A DNA stretch of 64,000 nucleotides from Rathayibacter oskolensis (GCF_900177245.1 NZ_FXBM01000004.1:62001-126000), one strand, 5' to 3'. Shown: positions 52,293 through 61,627, counted from the stretch's first letter. Program-made: numbers and translations. Notes: generated by a model from the letters alone, not told the origin.

Positions 52293-53798
52293 TCACCGGG
52301 TGTAGGCGTAGCTGAGCGTCGTCCCGCCCGGGTCGTAGGACGTCCGGACCGTGCCCGCTGTCGCGCACGTCACGTGCGGGATTCCGGGGGTGGTGGCGGT
52401 GTTGTAGGGGCCGTAGCAGCCTGACGTCTCGACCGTGAGCGAGGCGAAGCCGTCGGAGCGGCTCACGTTCACCAGGTACTCATCGACCATGACGTCGCCG
52501 ACGTAGAAGGCGAACGAGTAGTGCAGCCGGGCGGTCTCGAAGTTGCAGGAGAAGCTCGAGACCGGCTCCCAGGCGACGCTGCCCGTGATGACCGTGGACG
52601 CTCCGTCGCCCAGGGGGCGCCAGGACCGCTTGTCGTCGACGGGGCTGGTCGCCTCGATGCAGTTGTTGTAGGAGTCCCAGATCCGTCGGGTGACCAGCGC
52701 CGATCCCGGGGGCGCGTTGGTCACGACGAAGCGCGTCTTGGCGACGTCACCCGAGCCGACTCCGCCGGCCGGGATCGTGGGCAGGCTCGTCGGGACGGCG
52801 GTGGGCAGGCTCGGCGGCACGACGACCGGCGACCGGGGCCCGTCGAAGAACACGAACGACTGGCGGGCGTCGTCGTCGAGCCAGGTGCGGACCTGCCCCG
52901 CGTACTCGCACGCCACGTGCGGGAGGTCGGGGTCGGTCGTGGAGTTGTAGGGCCCCGAGCACACCGACACTGTGGAGTTCAGTCCGACGGCCGAGGTGGC
53001 GGTGTCCCCCACGGTCACCTCGTACTCGTCGACCTTCACGCCGCCGACCAGGAACTCGAACAGGAAGTGCAGTCGAGCGGCTTCGAAGAAGCAGGAGCCG
53101 GAGTTGATCTTCTCGAACGTCAGGCTGCCCTCGATGGTCGAGAAGTCCTCGGCCGAGCGGGGGAACCACTTGCGCGGCTCGCTGACGGGGTCGGTCGCCT
53201 GCACGCAGTTGTTGTAGCCGTCCCAGATCCGGGAGGTGACGACCCTCGCTCCGGGAGGTGCGTCGCGCACGACGAAGGGCACCCGCGACACCGAGGTGCC
53301 GGGGCCGGTCGTCGGAACGTCCGTGGGGAGAGCAGTGGGAACCGTCGTCGGGATGTCGGTCGGGACGGCTGTGGGGACACCCGTCGGGGTGTCCGTCGGG
53401 ACGGCTGTGGGGACAGTCGTGGGGACGGTCGTCGGAGCCGAGGTGGGGCTGGGCTGACCCGTCGGGACAGCCGAGGGAGCGGTGGTCGGGGTCGGCTCTG
53501 CAGTCGCCGGCGCGGTCGCCGTGGCCGTCGGAGTCGACGTGTGCGGGCTCATGGGGGGAGCGGCCCCGTCGCTCGGGGAGCAGCTGTCCGATGCTCGGGC
53601 GGGAGTCGGTGCACCGCCCAGACCAGCGACGAGTCCCGACGCGAGAAGGACAGCGAGGAGAGCCGCGGCGGTGGCGCCGCGGTGTCCGCGCCGTCGGAGC
53701 ACGACCACGATCGCGACTCCGATCACGAGCAGCGCGAAGCCGCCGAGGGCGAGCGGGAGGGCGTCGCTTCCCGTGGAGGGGAGACAGTCGGTGAACAC
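52293..53798 (-). CDS. secreted two-domain protein with N-terminal LPxTG-TM-Arg segment
   Basis: Predicted 501 residues from GTG 53798, with GGAGG seven bases upstream, so this start is well supported. Residues 6-10 are LPSTG, followed by a hydrophobic helix (14-34) and RRRGHR: the exact order of a sortase sorting signal, but at the N-terminus. A second hydrophobic stretch (44-62) ends in a signal-peptidase-like site ARA-S at 69-70. A Pro/Thr/Val-rich linker (about 83-165) precedes two related domains of about 140 residues, each with SRIWDGYNNC or RRIWDSYNNC, CxxE/F, and SGPYN/YGPYN motifs and four or so cysteines. Function unknown. The C-terminus has no anchor. Confidence 0.85.
   Translation of the reverse strand: MFTDCLPSTGSDALPLALGGFALLVIGVAIVVVLRRRGHRGATAAALLAVLLASGLVAGLGGAPTPARASDSCSPSDGAAPPMSPHTSTPTATATAPATAEPTPTTAPSAVPTGQPSPTSAPTTVPTTVPTAVPTDTPTGVPTAVPTDIPTTVPTALPTDVPTTGPGTSVSRVPFVVRDAPPGARVVTSRIWDGYNNCVQATDPVSEPRKWFPRSAEDFSTIEGSLTFEKINSGSCFFEAARLHFLFEFLVGGVKVDEYEVTVGDTATSAVGLNSTVSVCSGPYNSTTDPDLPHVACEYAGQVRTWLDDDARQSFVFFDGPRSPVVVPPSLPTAVPTSLPTIPAGGVGSGDVAKTRFVVTNAPPGSALVTRRIWDSYNNCIEATSPVDDKRSWRPLGDGASTVITGSVAWEPVSSFSCNFETARLHYSFAFYVGDVMVDEYLVNVSRSDGFASLTVETSGCYGPYNTATTPGIPHVTCATAGTVRTSYDPGGTTLSYAYTR
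53303..53548 (-). repeat. Val-Pro-Thr linker repeat
   Basis: Degenerate tandem repeats of a 12-base unit encode VPTD/VPTA/VPTT in the LPxTG-type protein. Likely variable in length between strains. Confidence 0.75.
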
Positions 53799-54027
53799 GG
53801 CAGAGCCTCCGGGGGGACGAGGGGAAGGGCTCCCTCACTATGGAGCTCACGGCTCATGCACAGGGAGAAGTGCTGGCCCCCGTTCTGGCCGCTCGTCGGG
53901 CGGCAGCGGCACCCGACCCTGACCGCCGAGCCCCACCGCTCTCGGACGACGACGAGGTGCCTCGTCCAGACTGAGGGGGAGACAGGCGGGCCCTGTGCCG
54001 CACAGCTCGACCGACGAAGGAGAGACC

Positions 54028-55428
54028 ATGACGGATCAGGCCGGAATCCCCGAGGCGACCTCGCTCGAGGGCATGCAGCGGACGATCGCGATCCTCGGGG
54101 CCGGCGGCGACCTCACCGAGAGACTGCTCATCCCGGGACTCGGCCGGGTGGCGGAGCTCGCCCGCGACTCCGAGCTCACTCTGATCGGAGCCGCTCGGAC
54201 ACCGCAGAGCGACGACGAATGGCAGGCGCTCGTCCGCCGCAGCCTCGAGAGCGCCGGCATCTCCGCGCACACCGTCGAGTCCCTGGCCTCGCGCGCCCGC
54301 TTCCTGGCGACGGACGCCTCCGACCCCGAGCAGCTGAAGGCGCTGCTCGACGCGTGCCCCTCCGCGCCGGTGCTGTACGTGGCGCTCCCTCCGGCGATGG
54401 GGCACGCGATCGCCGACTCGCTCGCGACGATCGACCTGCCGGACGATCTCGTCGTCGCCATCGAGAAGCCCTTCGGAGAGGGTCTCGACGACGCCGTCGC
54501 CCTGAACGCCGAGCTCGCGGCGGTCATCCCCGAGAGCCGTCTCTGGCGCGTCGACCACTTCCTCGGCAACGCCACCGTGATGGGGATGCTCGGGCTGCGG
54601 TTCGGGAACCGGCTGATCGAGACGAGCTGGAACGCCGAGCACATCGAGAAGGTCGAGATCGTCTACGACGAGTCACTCGGGATCGAGGGGAGGGCCGCCT
54701 TCTACGACTCGACCGGCGCGCTCCGCGACATGCTGCAGAGCCACCTGCTGATGGTGCTGGCGCTGACCACGATGGAGCGCCCCGACGAGATCTCCCCGCA
54801 GGACGTCCACAGGAGCATGGCCGAGGTGCTCGGAGCCGTCCGCCTCTGGCGGGACGACCCCGGCACCGCCCGCCGCGCCCGCTACACGGAGGGGCGCGTC
54901 GACGGCCGCCTCTTCCCCTCCTACGTCGACGAGCCCGACGTCGACCCCGCCGCGGGCACCGAGACGCTCGCCCAGGTGCTGCTGCAGATCGACTCGCCGC
55001 GCTGGGCCGGGGTCCCCTTCGTCCTGCGCTCCGGGAAGGGCATCGGCGACCCCCGCACCGAGGTCGCCGTGCACTTCCGGCCGTCCTCGCCTCCCCGGGG
55101 CCTGCGCAGGGCCGCGGACGAGGCGGGGACAGTCCTCCGCATGTCGCTCAAGGGCGGGGACGTTCACCTCGACCTGTTCGTCAACTCCGCCGACGACCTG
55201 GGCGACCTCGACCGGGTGGCCCTCGAGGCGCAGCCGGGTACGGCGACGCTCGACCCCTACTCGCAGGTGCTCGCGGGGATCCTCCAGGGCGACACCCTCC
55301 TCTCGGTACCGGGCGACGTCGCCGAGCAGTGCTGGCGCGTCCTCAGCCCCGTCCTGTCGCGCTGGGCGAGCGGAGACACGCCGCTCGAGGAGTACGCGGC
55401 GGGGAGCGCCGGGCCCGAGGGCTGGTGA
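54028..55428 (+). CDS. glucose-6-phosphate dehydrogenase family protein (atypical)
   Basis: Predicted 466 residues from ATG 54028, behind AAGGAGAG. It has the dehydrogenase layout: coenzyme motif ILGAGGDLTERLL (usual GASGDL), conserved EKPFGEGL, and the active-site segment RVDHFLGNATV. The last is RIDHYLGKE in canonical enzymes: His is kept, Tyr is Phe, and the phosphate-binding Lys is Asn. It may use a different substrate or be a low-activity paralogue. There is no opcA gene after it, unlike actinobacterial housekeeping zwf. The next gene is a regulator 90 bases downstream. Confidence 0.82.
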   Translation: MTDQAGIPEATSLEGMQRTIAILGAGGDLTERLLIPGLGRVAELARDSELTLIGAARTPQSDDEWQALVRRSLESAGISAHTVESLASRARFLATDASDPEQLKALLDACPSAPVLYVALPPAMGHAIADSLATIDLPDDLVVAIEKPFGEGLDDAVALNAELAAVIPESRLWRVDHFLGNATVMGMLGLRFGNRLIETSWNAEHIEKVEIVYDESLGIEGRAAFYDSTGALRDMLQSHLLMVLALTTMERPDEISPQDVHRSMAEVLGAVRLWRDDPGTARRARYTEGRVDGRLFPSYVDEPDVDPAAGTETLAQVLLQIDSPRWAGVPFVLRSGKGIGDPRTEVAVHFRPSSPPRGLRRAADEAGTVLRMSLKGGDVHLDLFVNSADDLGDLDRVALEAQPGTATLDPYSQVLAGILQGDTLLSVPGDVAEQCWRVLSPVLSRWASGDTPLEEYAAGSAGPEGW

Positions 55429-55518
55429 GGGCTGCCCCGCGCCTCCGGCGTGGCGGCGGCCCGCTGCTCCCCTGACGGGGCACTCTCGGTCGGAGTCACT
55501 CACCCCGACGGGAGCCGA

Positions 55519-56457
55519 ATGGACGACGAGTACCTGCTCGCGGCGCTGCACCGCGGCCGTCCGGCGACGACCCAGGAGGCGGCCGAGCTGACGCATCTGG
55601 AGCCGGCGGCACTCCGCGAGGCCGTCGCCCGCCTCCGCCGCAGAGGTCTTCTGAGCAGTGAGGACGATGTGCTCGCCTACGTCCCACCCGCCGAGTGGGC
55701 GGCCGAGGCCATCGCGCGGCACACGGAGTCGGCCCGCCTCGCCACGCAGGAGTCGATGGACGGCATCGAGGGCATCGCCGCCGACCTGCCGGCGCTGCTC
55801 GGCGCGTGGGCGGTCGGCGAGACCGCGACCGATCTCGTCCCCACCCTGCTGCGACACGGCACCCACGCCTCCGAGGACCTCTGGTTCGACCTCGTCCGCC
55901 GCGACTCCGGATCGCTCGTCGCCGTCCTCCCCGACGTCGAGCGGTTCCTCGACCCGCCGGACGAGCGCGCCCTGCGCTTCGGGCGCGCTCTGGCGGCGAA
56001 GGACCGCGTCCGGGTCGTCATCCCTGCCGAGGGAGTCGGTGATCCCCGCGTCCTCGCGCGGATCGAGGCCTACCAGAAGGCCGGAGTGGAGTACCGGCTG
56101 CTCGAGAAGCCGCCCAGCTGGTTCTGGGTCGACGGGGAGCATCTCGCCGTGCCGTTCGAGTGGGGCGAGACGCGGCCCACGAGCGTGCTCGGCGTGCGTC
56201 ATGCGGCGCTCGCGAGCCTGGTCGGCGCCTACTTCGAGGAGCTCTGGCGGCAGGCGAGCCCGATCGGCGGCGTCGAGCGGCCGTGGATCCCGCTCCTCCG
56301 GCTGATGCGCCAGGGCATCACCCTCGAGACCGCGTCGCACCGCCTCGGGATCAACCCCCGCACCGGCCGACGCCGGGTCGCCGCCGCCATGGAGCACCAC
56401 GGCGTCTCCACCCTCTTCGCGCTCGGCGCGGCGTGGGCGGCCGACGGCGGGGAGTAG
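55519..56457 (+). CDS. TrmB/LuxR-like transcriptional regulator
   Basis: Predicted 312 residues from ATG 55519, with GGAG close upstream. An N-terminal winged-helix region (TTQEAAELTHLEPAALREAV) is followed by a middle sensor-like domain (VAVLPDVERFLDPPDERAL, VRVVIPAEGV) and a C-terminal LuxR-type helix-turn-helix (GITLETASHRLGINPRTGRR). This layout resembles TrmB-related regulators. It could control the upstream dehydrogenase gene; this is inference. Confidence 0.75.
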   Translation: MDDEYLLAALHRGRPATTQEAAELTHLEPAALREAVARLRRRGLLSSEDDVLAYVPPAEWAAEAIARHTESARLATQESMDGIEGIAADLPALLGAWAVGETATDLVPTLLRHGTHASEDLWFDLVRRDSGSLVAVLPDVERFLDPPDERALRFGRALAAKDRVRVVIPAEGVGDPRVLARIEAYQKAGVEYRLLEKPPSWFWVDGEHLAVPFEWGETRPTSVLGVRHAALASLVGAYFEELWRQASPIGGVERPWIPLLRLMRQGITLETASHRLGINPRTGRRRVAAAMEHHGVSTLFALGAAWAADGGE

Positions 56458-56480
56458 GCAGCGGGAGGCGGGTGGGGCGC

Positions 56481-56529
56481 CGTGCCGATCACTCAGGGAG
56501 TGTTCGGGTCACCCTGAGTGATCGGCACG
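56481..56529. terminator. perfect 18-bp inverted repeat, likely bidirectional terminator
   Basis: CGTGCCGATCACTCAGGG (56481-56498) is exactly complementary to 56512-56529, with a 13-base loop. It lies between the convergent stops at 56457 and 56629. A second, imperfect pairing (TCTTCAG near 56554 with CTGAAGA near 56599) follows. Confidence 0.7.
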
Positions 56530-56628
56530 CACCGACCGGGCGTCTTCAGTGTCCTGACCAGGACTCGGCGGCCACAAGGGCCGCATCCGGACACGTCCTG
56601 AAGAGGGCGGTTCGCGGCGCGGGCGGGC

Positions 56629-56934
56629 TCAGAGGAGGACGGCGTCGATGACGCGGAAGAACCGATTGCCGCCCTCGGTGATCATGCCGCCGATCATGCC
56701 TGCGTCGATCAGGCGCTCGGCCTGGCGCATGATGTTCGCCCTGACCTCGGGTGCACTGCTGTCCACTCCGGTGGCGAATCGAGCGAACACGAGGGTGCAC
56801 GACGATCCCGACGCATCGAGGTTCGCGTCCAGGAAGCGGGCGACAGCACTCCTCACCGAGACATCGAATGCTCCACCCTCGATCGAGATGCGGACGCGGG
56901 ACCCCGGTCGGAGCTGATCGAAGGTGACTGCCAT
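56629..56934 (-). CDS. small hypothetical protein
   Basis: Predicted 101 residues from ATG 56934, with GGAG upstream. Starts with TFDQLRPGSRVRISIEGGAF (beta-rich) and ends helical (NIMRQAERLIDAGMIGGMIT). No family recognised. The gene at 57368 precedes it on the same strand with 74 bases between, so they may share an operon. Confidence 0.7.
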   Translation of the reverse strand: MAVTFDQLRPGSRVRISIEGGAFDVSVRSAVARFLDANLDASGSSCTLVFARFATGVDSSAPEVRANIMRQAERLIDAGMIGGMITEGGNRFFRVIDAVLL

Positions 56935-57008
56935 GGTCGGTTCTCCTGGGTTCTCAAAAGGTGTCGATCACTGCACTCCGGAGAGGGCATGGGGAGGCGT
57001 GAGCCCTC

Positions 57009-57368
57009 TTATCGCAGTGCGGCCGCGATCTCGTCGCGCTTCTTCACGCTGGCCTGCAGGGAGATGGAGTTGCGATAGCCGTCCATCACCCGCGCCATGC
57101 CGCTGTCGCCGAGGGCGACGAGCTCGACGTTCCGCTTCTGTCCCGTGTCGCGCACGAAGACCTGCACCGCCCACGAGCCGCCGACGAGGCCTCGGCCCTG
57201 CGCGACGACCTCGATGTCGGCTTTGTCGTCGAACTGCGAGAGGGCTCCCGAGCCGCTCTGGATCGGACCGATGGAGGCCGCTCTCGCCCGGGCGAGCGCG
57301 TCCTGCAGAGTCCTCCCCAGTGTCTGGACGGACTTCTCTGTATCGAAGCTCGAACTCTCTGATTTCAT
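57009..57368 (-). CDS. small hypothetical protein
   Basis: Predicted 119 residues from ATG 57368, with GGAG upstream. The N-terminal half is helical (VQTLGRTLQDALARARAAS); the second half is beta-rich (GGSWAVQVFVRDTGQKRNVE). Not recognised. It may be cotranscribed with the gene ending at 56629. A palindrome lies about 140 bases upstream. Confidence 0.7.
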   Translation of the reverse strand: MKSESSSFDTEKSVQTLGRTLQDALARARAASIGPIQSGSGALSQFDDKADIEVVAQGRGLVGGSWAVQVFVRDTGQKRNVELVALGDSGMARVMDGYRNSISLQASVKKRDEIAAALR

Positions 57369-57508
57369 CGCCCTATCGTCTCCAGTGCTCGTCGACGCTC
57401 TCTCGGATCGAATCGGGGCATGCCGATATGTCGGAGTGATGCGATCGGTGTTCGGAGCCGCGACTCTAACAGCGGATCCGCGGGGTGCGCTATGGAGTAG
57501 TTCCTACT

Positions 57509-57522
57509 GGTAAGTACTTACC
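57509..57522. promoter_or_regulatory. operator-like palindrome
   Basis: GGTAAGTACTTACC is a perfect 14-base palindrome, extendable to 20 bases with one mismatch, in an A/T-rich patch upstream of the gene at 57368. The shape fits a MarR/HxlR-type operator, but the regulator is unknown. Confidence 0.5.
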
Positions 57523-57577
57523 GGTGACAGAGCACTTTTAGATCCACTGCTCATTCGCTATCCATCGCTGCCGGATA

Positions 57578-58939
57578 TCAGCGACGCGCGAACTCCGCCG
57601 CTGAGGTCGCGACGTCAGCGACGACCGCAGGATCCTCCGCCAGCGCCGGGTCGACCAGTCGGAGGAGCGCCCTCACCCCGCGGTCGCCCGCCTCGGCGGC
57701 CGCGCGGGTCAACTCGGTGCCGGCGTGGTCGGTGGGCAGGGTCCCGTTCCGAGCGCCGGCCACCCAGGCACCGAAGGCGGTGATCGCACTCGGCGCGTCC
57801 CGTCCTGCCCGCCGCTCGGCCAGCAGCACCGGAGCGAGGCGCACCCGCAGCTTCGCCACGCCCTCCTGACCGATCTGATCGAGCGAGTGCCGGATGCGGC
57901 CGTTGTCGAACCGGTCGAGGAGGGCCGCCCGGTACGCGGACAGATCGAGCCCGTCCGCGGGCAGGTGCGCAGACGCCTCCGCCCACCACTGCTCCACGAG
58001 TGCGCGCGCGGTCGGATCGCCGATCGCCTCCGCGACGGTCCGGTGCCCCCGCAGCGGTCCGACGTAGGCCAGCAGCGAGTGGGCGCCGTTCAGCAGCCAC
58101 AGCTTGCGGCGCTCGAACGGCTCGATGTCGTCGACGAAGCGTGCCCCGACGCTCTCCCACGCCGGCCGCCCGGCGGGGAACTCCCCCGACAGCACCCAGT
58201 CGTGGAAGGGCTCCGTGACCACCGGCACGCGGTCGTGCCTCCCGGTCGTCCGGGCGAGGGCCGCGACGTCCTCCGGCGTGGTCCTCGGGGTGATCCGGTC
58301 GACCGAGGTGGAGACGAAGGCGACGGACTCGTCGAGGTAGGCGACCGTCGCCGGCGACACCCGCTCGGCGAGGGAGCGCAGTCCCCTCCTCACGAACGAC
58401 CCGTTGTCGGGCAGGTTGTCGCAGGGCACCACGGCGACCGGACCCGCGTCGGCGCGGCGCCGGTGCTCGAGGGCGGTGAGGAGGCGGCCCAGGGGGGTCA
58501 GCGCGGCATCCGCGGGATCGGGTCGCCCCGCTCGCAGGGAGCCCGGCAGCCGGGCGAGGTCGGAGCGCATGGCCTCGACCGACTCGTCGGGCCGCCCCTC
58601 CGCGTCGAGCGCGTAGCCGGCCTCGGTGACGGTGAGGGTGACGAGGGCGGTCTCGGGAGCCGAGAGGACCTCGGCGAGCCGGTCGACGCGAGCCCCCTCC
58701 TCGGCGCGGACGATGCTGTCGACGACGGAGACGTCGTCGCGCTCGGCCGAGCGCACGATGAGCGAGTAGAGCCCGTCCTGCGCCGCGAGCTCCTGCGCGG
58801 CGAGCGGACTCCTTCCGGTGAAGGCGGCGATGCCCCAGCCGTCCCCCGCCTCGGCGGTGTACCAGGCCTGGTGCGCCCGGTGGAAGGCGCCCAGGCCGAG
58901 ATGGGCGAGGCGGACCGGCGGCCGCTCCCGGCCGCTCAC
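57578..58939 (-). CDS. uxuB: mannitol dehydrogenase-family protein, likely fructuronate reductase
   Basis: Predicted 453 residues from GTG 58939, overlapping the uxaC stop. The NAD-binding start is RLAHLGLGAFHRAHQAWYT, and the active-site helix has RRKLWLLNGAHSLLAYVG, matching the family's K-N-x-H pattern. Polyol dehydrogenases of this length act on mannitol, arabinitol or fructuronate. Being in an operon with uxaC and manD, it most likely reduces D-fructuronate to D-mannonate. Confidence 0.88.
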   Translation of the reverse strand: MSGRERPPVRLAHLGLGAFHRAHQAWYTAEAGDGWGIAAFTGRSPLAAQELAAQDGLYSLIVRSAERDDVSVVDSIVRAEEGARVDRLAEVLSAPETALVTLTVTEAGYALDAEGRPDESVEAMRSDLARLPGSLRAGRPDPADAALTPLGRLLTALEHRRRADAGPVAVVPCDNLPDNGSFVRRGLRSLAERVSPATVAYLDESVAFVSTSVDRITPRTTPEDVAALARTTGRHDRVPVVTEPFHDWVLSGEFPAGRPAWESVGARFVDDIEPFERRKLWLLNGAHSLLAYVGPLRGHRTVAEAIGDPTARALVEQWWAEASAHLPADGLDLSAYRAALLDRFDNGRIRHSLDQIGQEGVAKLRVRLAPVLLAERRAGRDAPSAITAFGAWVAGARNGTLPTDHAGTELTRAAAEAGDRGVRALLRLVDPALAEDPAVVADVATSAAEFARR

Positions 58940-60348
58940 AGCTTGAACACCTTCCTCGGCTGGGTGTCGACGAGGTCGACGGCCCGACGCTCGGCCTGAC
59001 GCCGGGTCAGGCGGCCCTCGGCGACCAGGCGTGCGAGGAACACCGAGTCGAGGCGGCGCGACATGTCGTGTCGGGCGGGGATGGAGAGGAACGCGCGGGT
59101 GTCGTCGATGAACCCCGAGCCGCGGGAGAAGCCGGCGGTCTCGGTGACCGCCGACCGGAATCGGAGCACGGAGTCGGGCGCGTCGAGGAACCACCACGGC
59201 GCTCCGATGAAGACGCTCGGATAGAAGCCGGCGAGCGGTGCGATCTCGCGGGAGTAGGCGGACTCGTCCACCGTGAAGAGGACGAGGTGCAGGTTCCGCT
59301 CGAGCCCGTACCTCTCGAGCAGGGGCCGCAGATCCTGCGTGAACGTCGTCGTCATCGGGATGTCGTGCCCCGAATCCGGCCCGAACGCGCGGAGCGTCGC
59401 GCTGGAGTGGTTGCGGACGACTCCCGCGTGCACGGTCATCACCAGCCCGTCCCGTGCGCTCATCCCCGCCATCCGCAGCAGCATCGCGCCGCGGAACTCC
59501 CGCGCACCCGCGGCGTCCAGGCGGCCGGCCACGGCGAGGCGGAAGAGCGCCGCGGTCTCGTCGTCCGAGAGGTCGGCGGTGTAGCAGTCCGGCACGCCGT
59601 GGTCGGCCGAGACGGCACCGTGGTCGATGAAGTGCGCTCGGCGCGCCTCCAGAGCATCGAGGTAGCCCGCGAAGTCGTCCGGAGCCGTCCCGTGCCCGTC
59701 GGCGAGCCGGAGCACCCGCTCGCCGAAGTCCGCCGCCGCGGGATCCAGGTACGCGTCCGGGCGGAAGGTCGGCAGGACGCGTCCGGTGATGGCCGGGTCC
59801 GCGGCGAGAGCGGCGTGCGCCGCGAGGTCGTCGAGCGGGTCGTCGGTCGTCGCCAGCACGTCGATCCTGAACCGCTCGAACAGCGCGCGGGGCCTGAACT
59901 CCGGTCGCGCGAGACGGGAGGCGATGAGGTCGTAGACCGCGTCGGCGGTCTCGCCCGACGGGGCGACCGTGACGCCGAACAGCTCCGACAGCTCGTGCAT
60001 CAGCCAGTACCCCGATGCCGTTCCCTCGAAGAGGTGCCAGCGGCTCGCGAAGAGGCGCCAGATCTCGCGGGGGTCCGCCGCGGCCCCTCCGACGCCGAGA
60101 TCGGCCAGGTCGACGCCGTCGGCGTGCAGCAGGCGGGTCACGTAGTGGTCGAAGCGGATCAGCAGGTCGGCGGGATCGGCGAACGCCTCGTCGTCGAGCA
60201 GCAGCGACGGAGCGACGTGCCCGTGCGGCGAGACGATCGGGAGATCGGCGATGCCCGCGTAGACGTCGCGCGCGATGCCGCGCGTGACGGGGTCGCTGGG
60301 GAAGAGCCGGTCGGGATCGAGGGTCAGCGGTTCCACGCTGGTCGACAT
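58936..60348 (-). CDS. uxaC: glucuronate isomerase
   Basis: Predicted 470 residues from ATG 60348, behind GGAG. The metal-binding HxH motif is SPHGHVAPS near residue 42. Length and segments such as LLIRFDHYVTRLLHADGVD and LPTFRPDAYLDP match UxaC. It converts D-glucuronate to D-fructuronate (or D-galacturonate to tagaturonate). Overlaps the reductase gene downstream. Confidence 0.95.
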   Translation of the reverse strand: MSTSVEPLTLDPDRLFPSDPVTRGIARDVYAGIADLPIVSPHGHVAPSLLLDDEAFADPADLLIRFDHYVTRLLHADGVDLADLGVGGAAADPREIWRLFASRWHLFEGTASGYWLMHELSELFGVTVAPSGETADAVYDLIASRLARPEFRPRALFERFRIDVLATTDDPLDDLAAHAALAADPAITGRVLPTFRPDAYLDPAAADFGERVLRLADGHGTAPDDFAGYLDALEARRAHFIDHGAVSADHGVPDCYTADLSDDETAALFRLAVAGRLDAAGAREFRGAMLLRMAGMSARDGLVMTVHAGVVRNHSSATLRAFGPDSGHDIPMTTTFTQDLRPLLERYGLERNLHLVLFTVDESAYSREIAPLAGFYPSVFIGAPWWFLDAPDSVLRFRSAVTETAGFSRGSGFIDDTRAFLSIPARHDMSRRLDSVFLARLVAEGRLTRRQAERRAVDLVDTQPRKVFKL

Positions 60349-60388
60349 GGGGTGCTCCGTTCTGTCGAGTGCGTGCGGGGGCGCTCGG

Positions 60389-61627
60389 TCACCAGTCGTG
60401 GACCGTGCCGTCGGCGAGCCGGTTGTACGGCAGGTACGCCTGCTCGTACGGGTAGCGGCCCGCCTCGTCCACGTCGAGCTCGACGCCGAGCCCCGGCTGG
60501 TCGCCCGGGTGCAGCATCCCGTCGCGCCACGTGAACGACTGGCGGAACACCGAGTCGGTCTTCGCGCCGTGCTTCATGTACTCCTGGATGCCGAAGTTGT
60601 GGATCGCGAGCCCGAGGTGCATGGCGGCCGCCATCCCGACCGGCGAGATGTCCGTCGGCCCGTGCATCCCCGACTTGATCTGGTACTGCGAGGCGTAGTC
60701 GAGGACCTTCTTGAGGTGCGTGATGCCGCCCGTGTGGGTGACCGCGCTGCGCACGTAGTCGATCAACTGCTCGCGGATGATCTGCTGGTAGTCCCAGACG
60801 GAGTTGAAGATCTCGCCGATCGCGAGCGGCGTGGTCGTGTGCTGGCGGACCAGCCGGAGCGCCTCCTGGTTCTCGGCGGGGGTGCAGTCCTCGAGCCAGA
60901 AGAGGTCGTACGGCTCGAGCGACTTGCCCAGCTGCGCGGCCTGGATCGGGGTCATGCGGTGGTGCGCGTCGTGCAGGAGGGGCAGCTCGGGCCCGAACTC
61001 GTGGCGGACGGCCTCGAAGACGGTGGGGACGTGGCGGAGGTAGCTGCGCGTGTCCCAGTCCTCCTCGTTCGGCAGAGCGCCGCGCTGCGCCGGCTCGTGG
61101 TCGTAGCGGACTCCGCTGTTGGCCTCGAAGGTGGCGTTGGAGGCGATGCCGTAGATCGACTTCAGGCCGGGCACTCCGGTCTGGATGCGGATCGCGCGGT
61201 AGCCGGCCTCCTGGTGCTCGCGGACCGAGTCGAACAGCTCCTCGGTCGACTTGCCCGATGCGTGCCCGTAGGCGAGCAGGCCGTTCCGCGACGCTCCTCC
61301 GAGGAGCTGGTAGACGGGCATGCCCGCGGCCTTGCCCTTGATGTCCCAGAGCGCCATGTCGACCGCGGCGATGGCCGCCATGGTGACGGGCCCGCGCCGC
61401 CAGTAGGCGCTGCGGTAGAGGAACTGCCAGGTGTCCTCGATCCGCGAGGCGTCGCGCCCGATGAGGAGCTGCGCGACGTGCTCGCGCAGGTAGGCGACGA
61501 CCGCCATCTCGCGCCCGTTCAGCGTCGCGTCGCCCAGGCCGGTGAGGCCGTCGTCGGTGGTGAGCTTCAGTGTCACGAAGTTCCGGTCGGGGCTCGTGAC
61601 GATCACTTCGGCCTTGTCGATGATCAT
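60389..61627 (-). CDS. manD: D-mannonate dehydratase (ManD, enolase superfamily)
   Basis: Predicted 412 residues from ATG 61627. It has the enolase-superfamily layout: [20 protein letters not shown], then metal ligands in [16 protein letters not shown] and AIGEIFNS, and [13 protein letters not shown] near the end. This is the ManD (RspA-like) type, distinct from the UxuA dehydratase. It removes water from D-mannonate to give 2-keto-3-deoxygluconate. Some ManD proteins are slow or act on gluconate, but the operon supports mannonate. Confidence 0.92.
   Translation of the reverse strand: MIIDKAEVIVTSPDRNFVTLKLTTDDGLTGLGDATLNGREMAVVAYLREHVAQLLIGRDASRIEDTWQFLYRSAYWRRGPVTMAAIAAVDMALWDIKGKAAGMPVYQLLGGASRNGLLAYGHASGKSTEELFDSVREHQEAGYRAIRIQTGVPGLKSIYGIASNATFEANSGVRYDHEPAQRGALPNEEDWDTRSYLRHVPTVFEAVRHEFGPELPLLHDAHHRMTPIQAAQLGKSLEPYDLFWLEDCTPAENQEALRLVRQHTTTPLAIGEIFNSVWDYQQIIREQLIDYVRSAVTHTGGITHLKKVLDYASQYQIKSGMHGPTDISPVGMAAAMHLGLAIHNFGIQEYMKHGAKTDSVFRQSFTWRDGMLHPGDQPGLGVELDVDEAGRYPYEQAYLPYNRLADGTVHDW

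Noticed and set aside
56629-57368. Pair of small genes considered as a toxin-antitoxin module
   Set aside because: Spacing is 74 bases rather than overlapping, and neither protein shows a recognisable toxin or DNA-binding motif.
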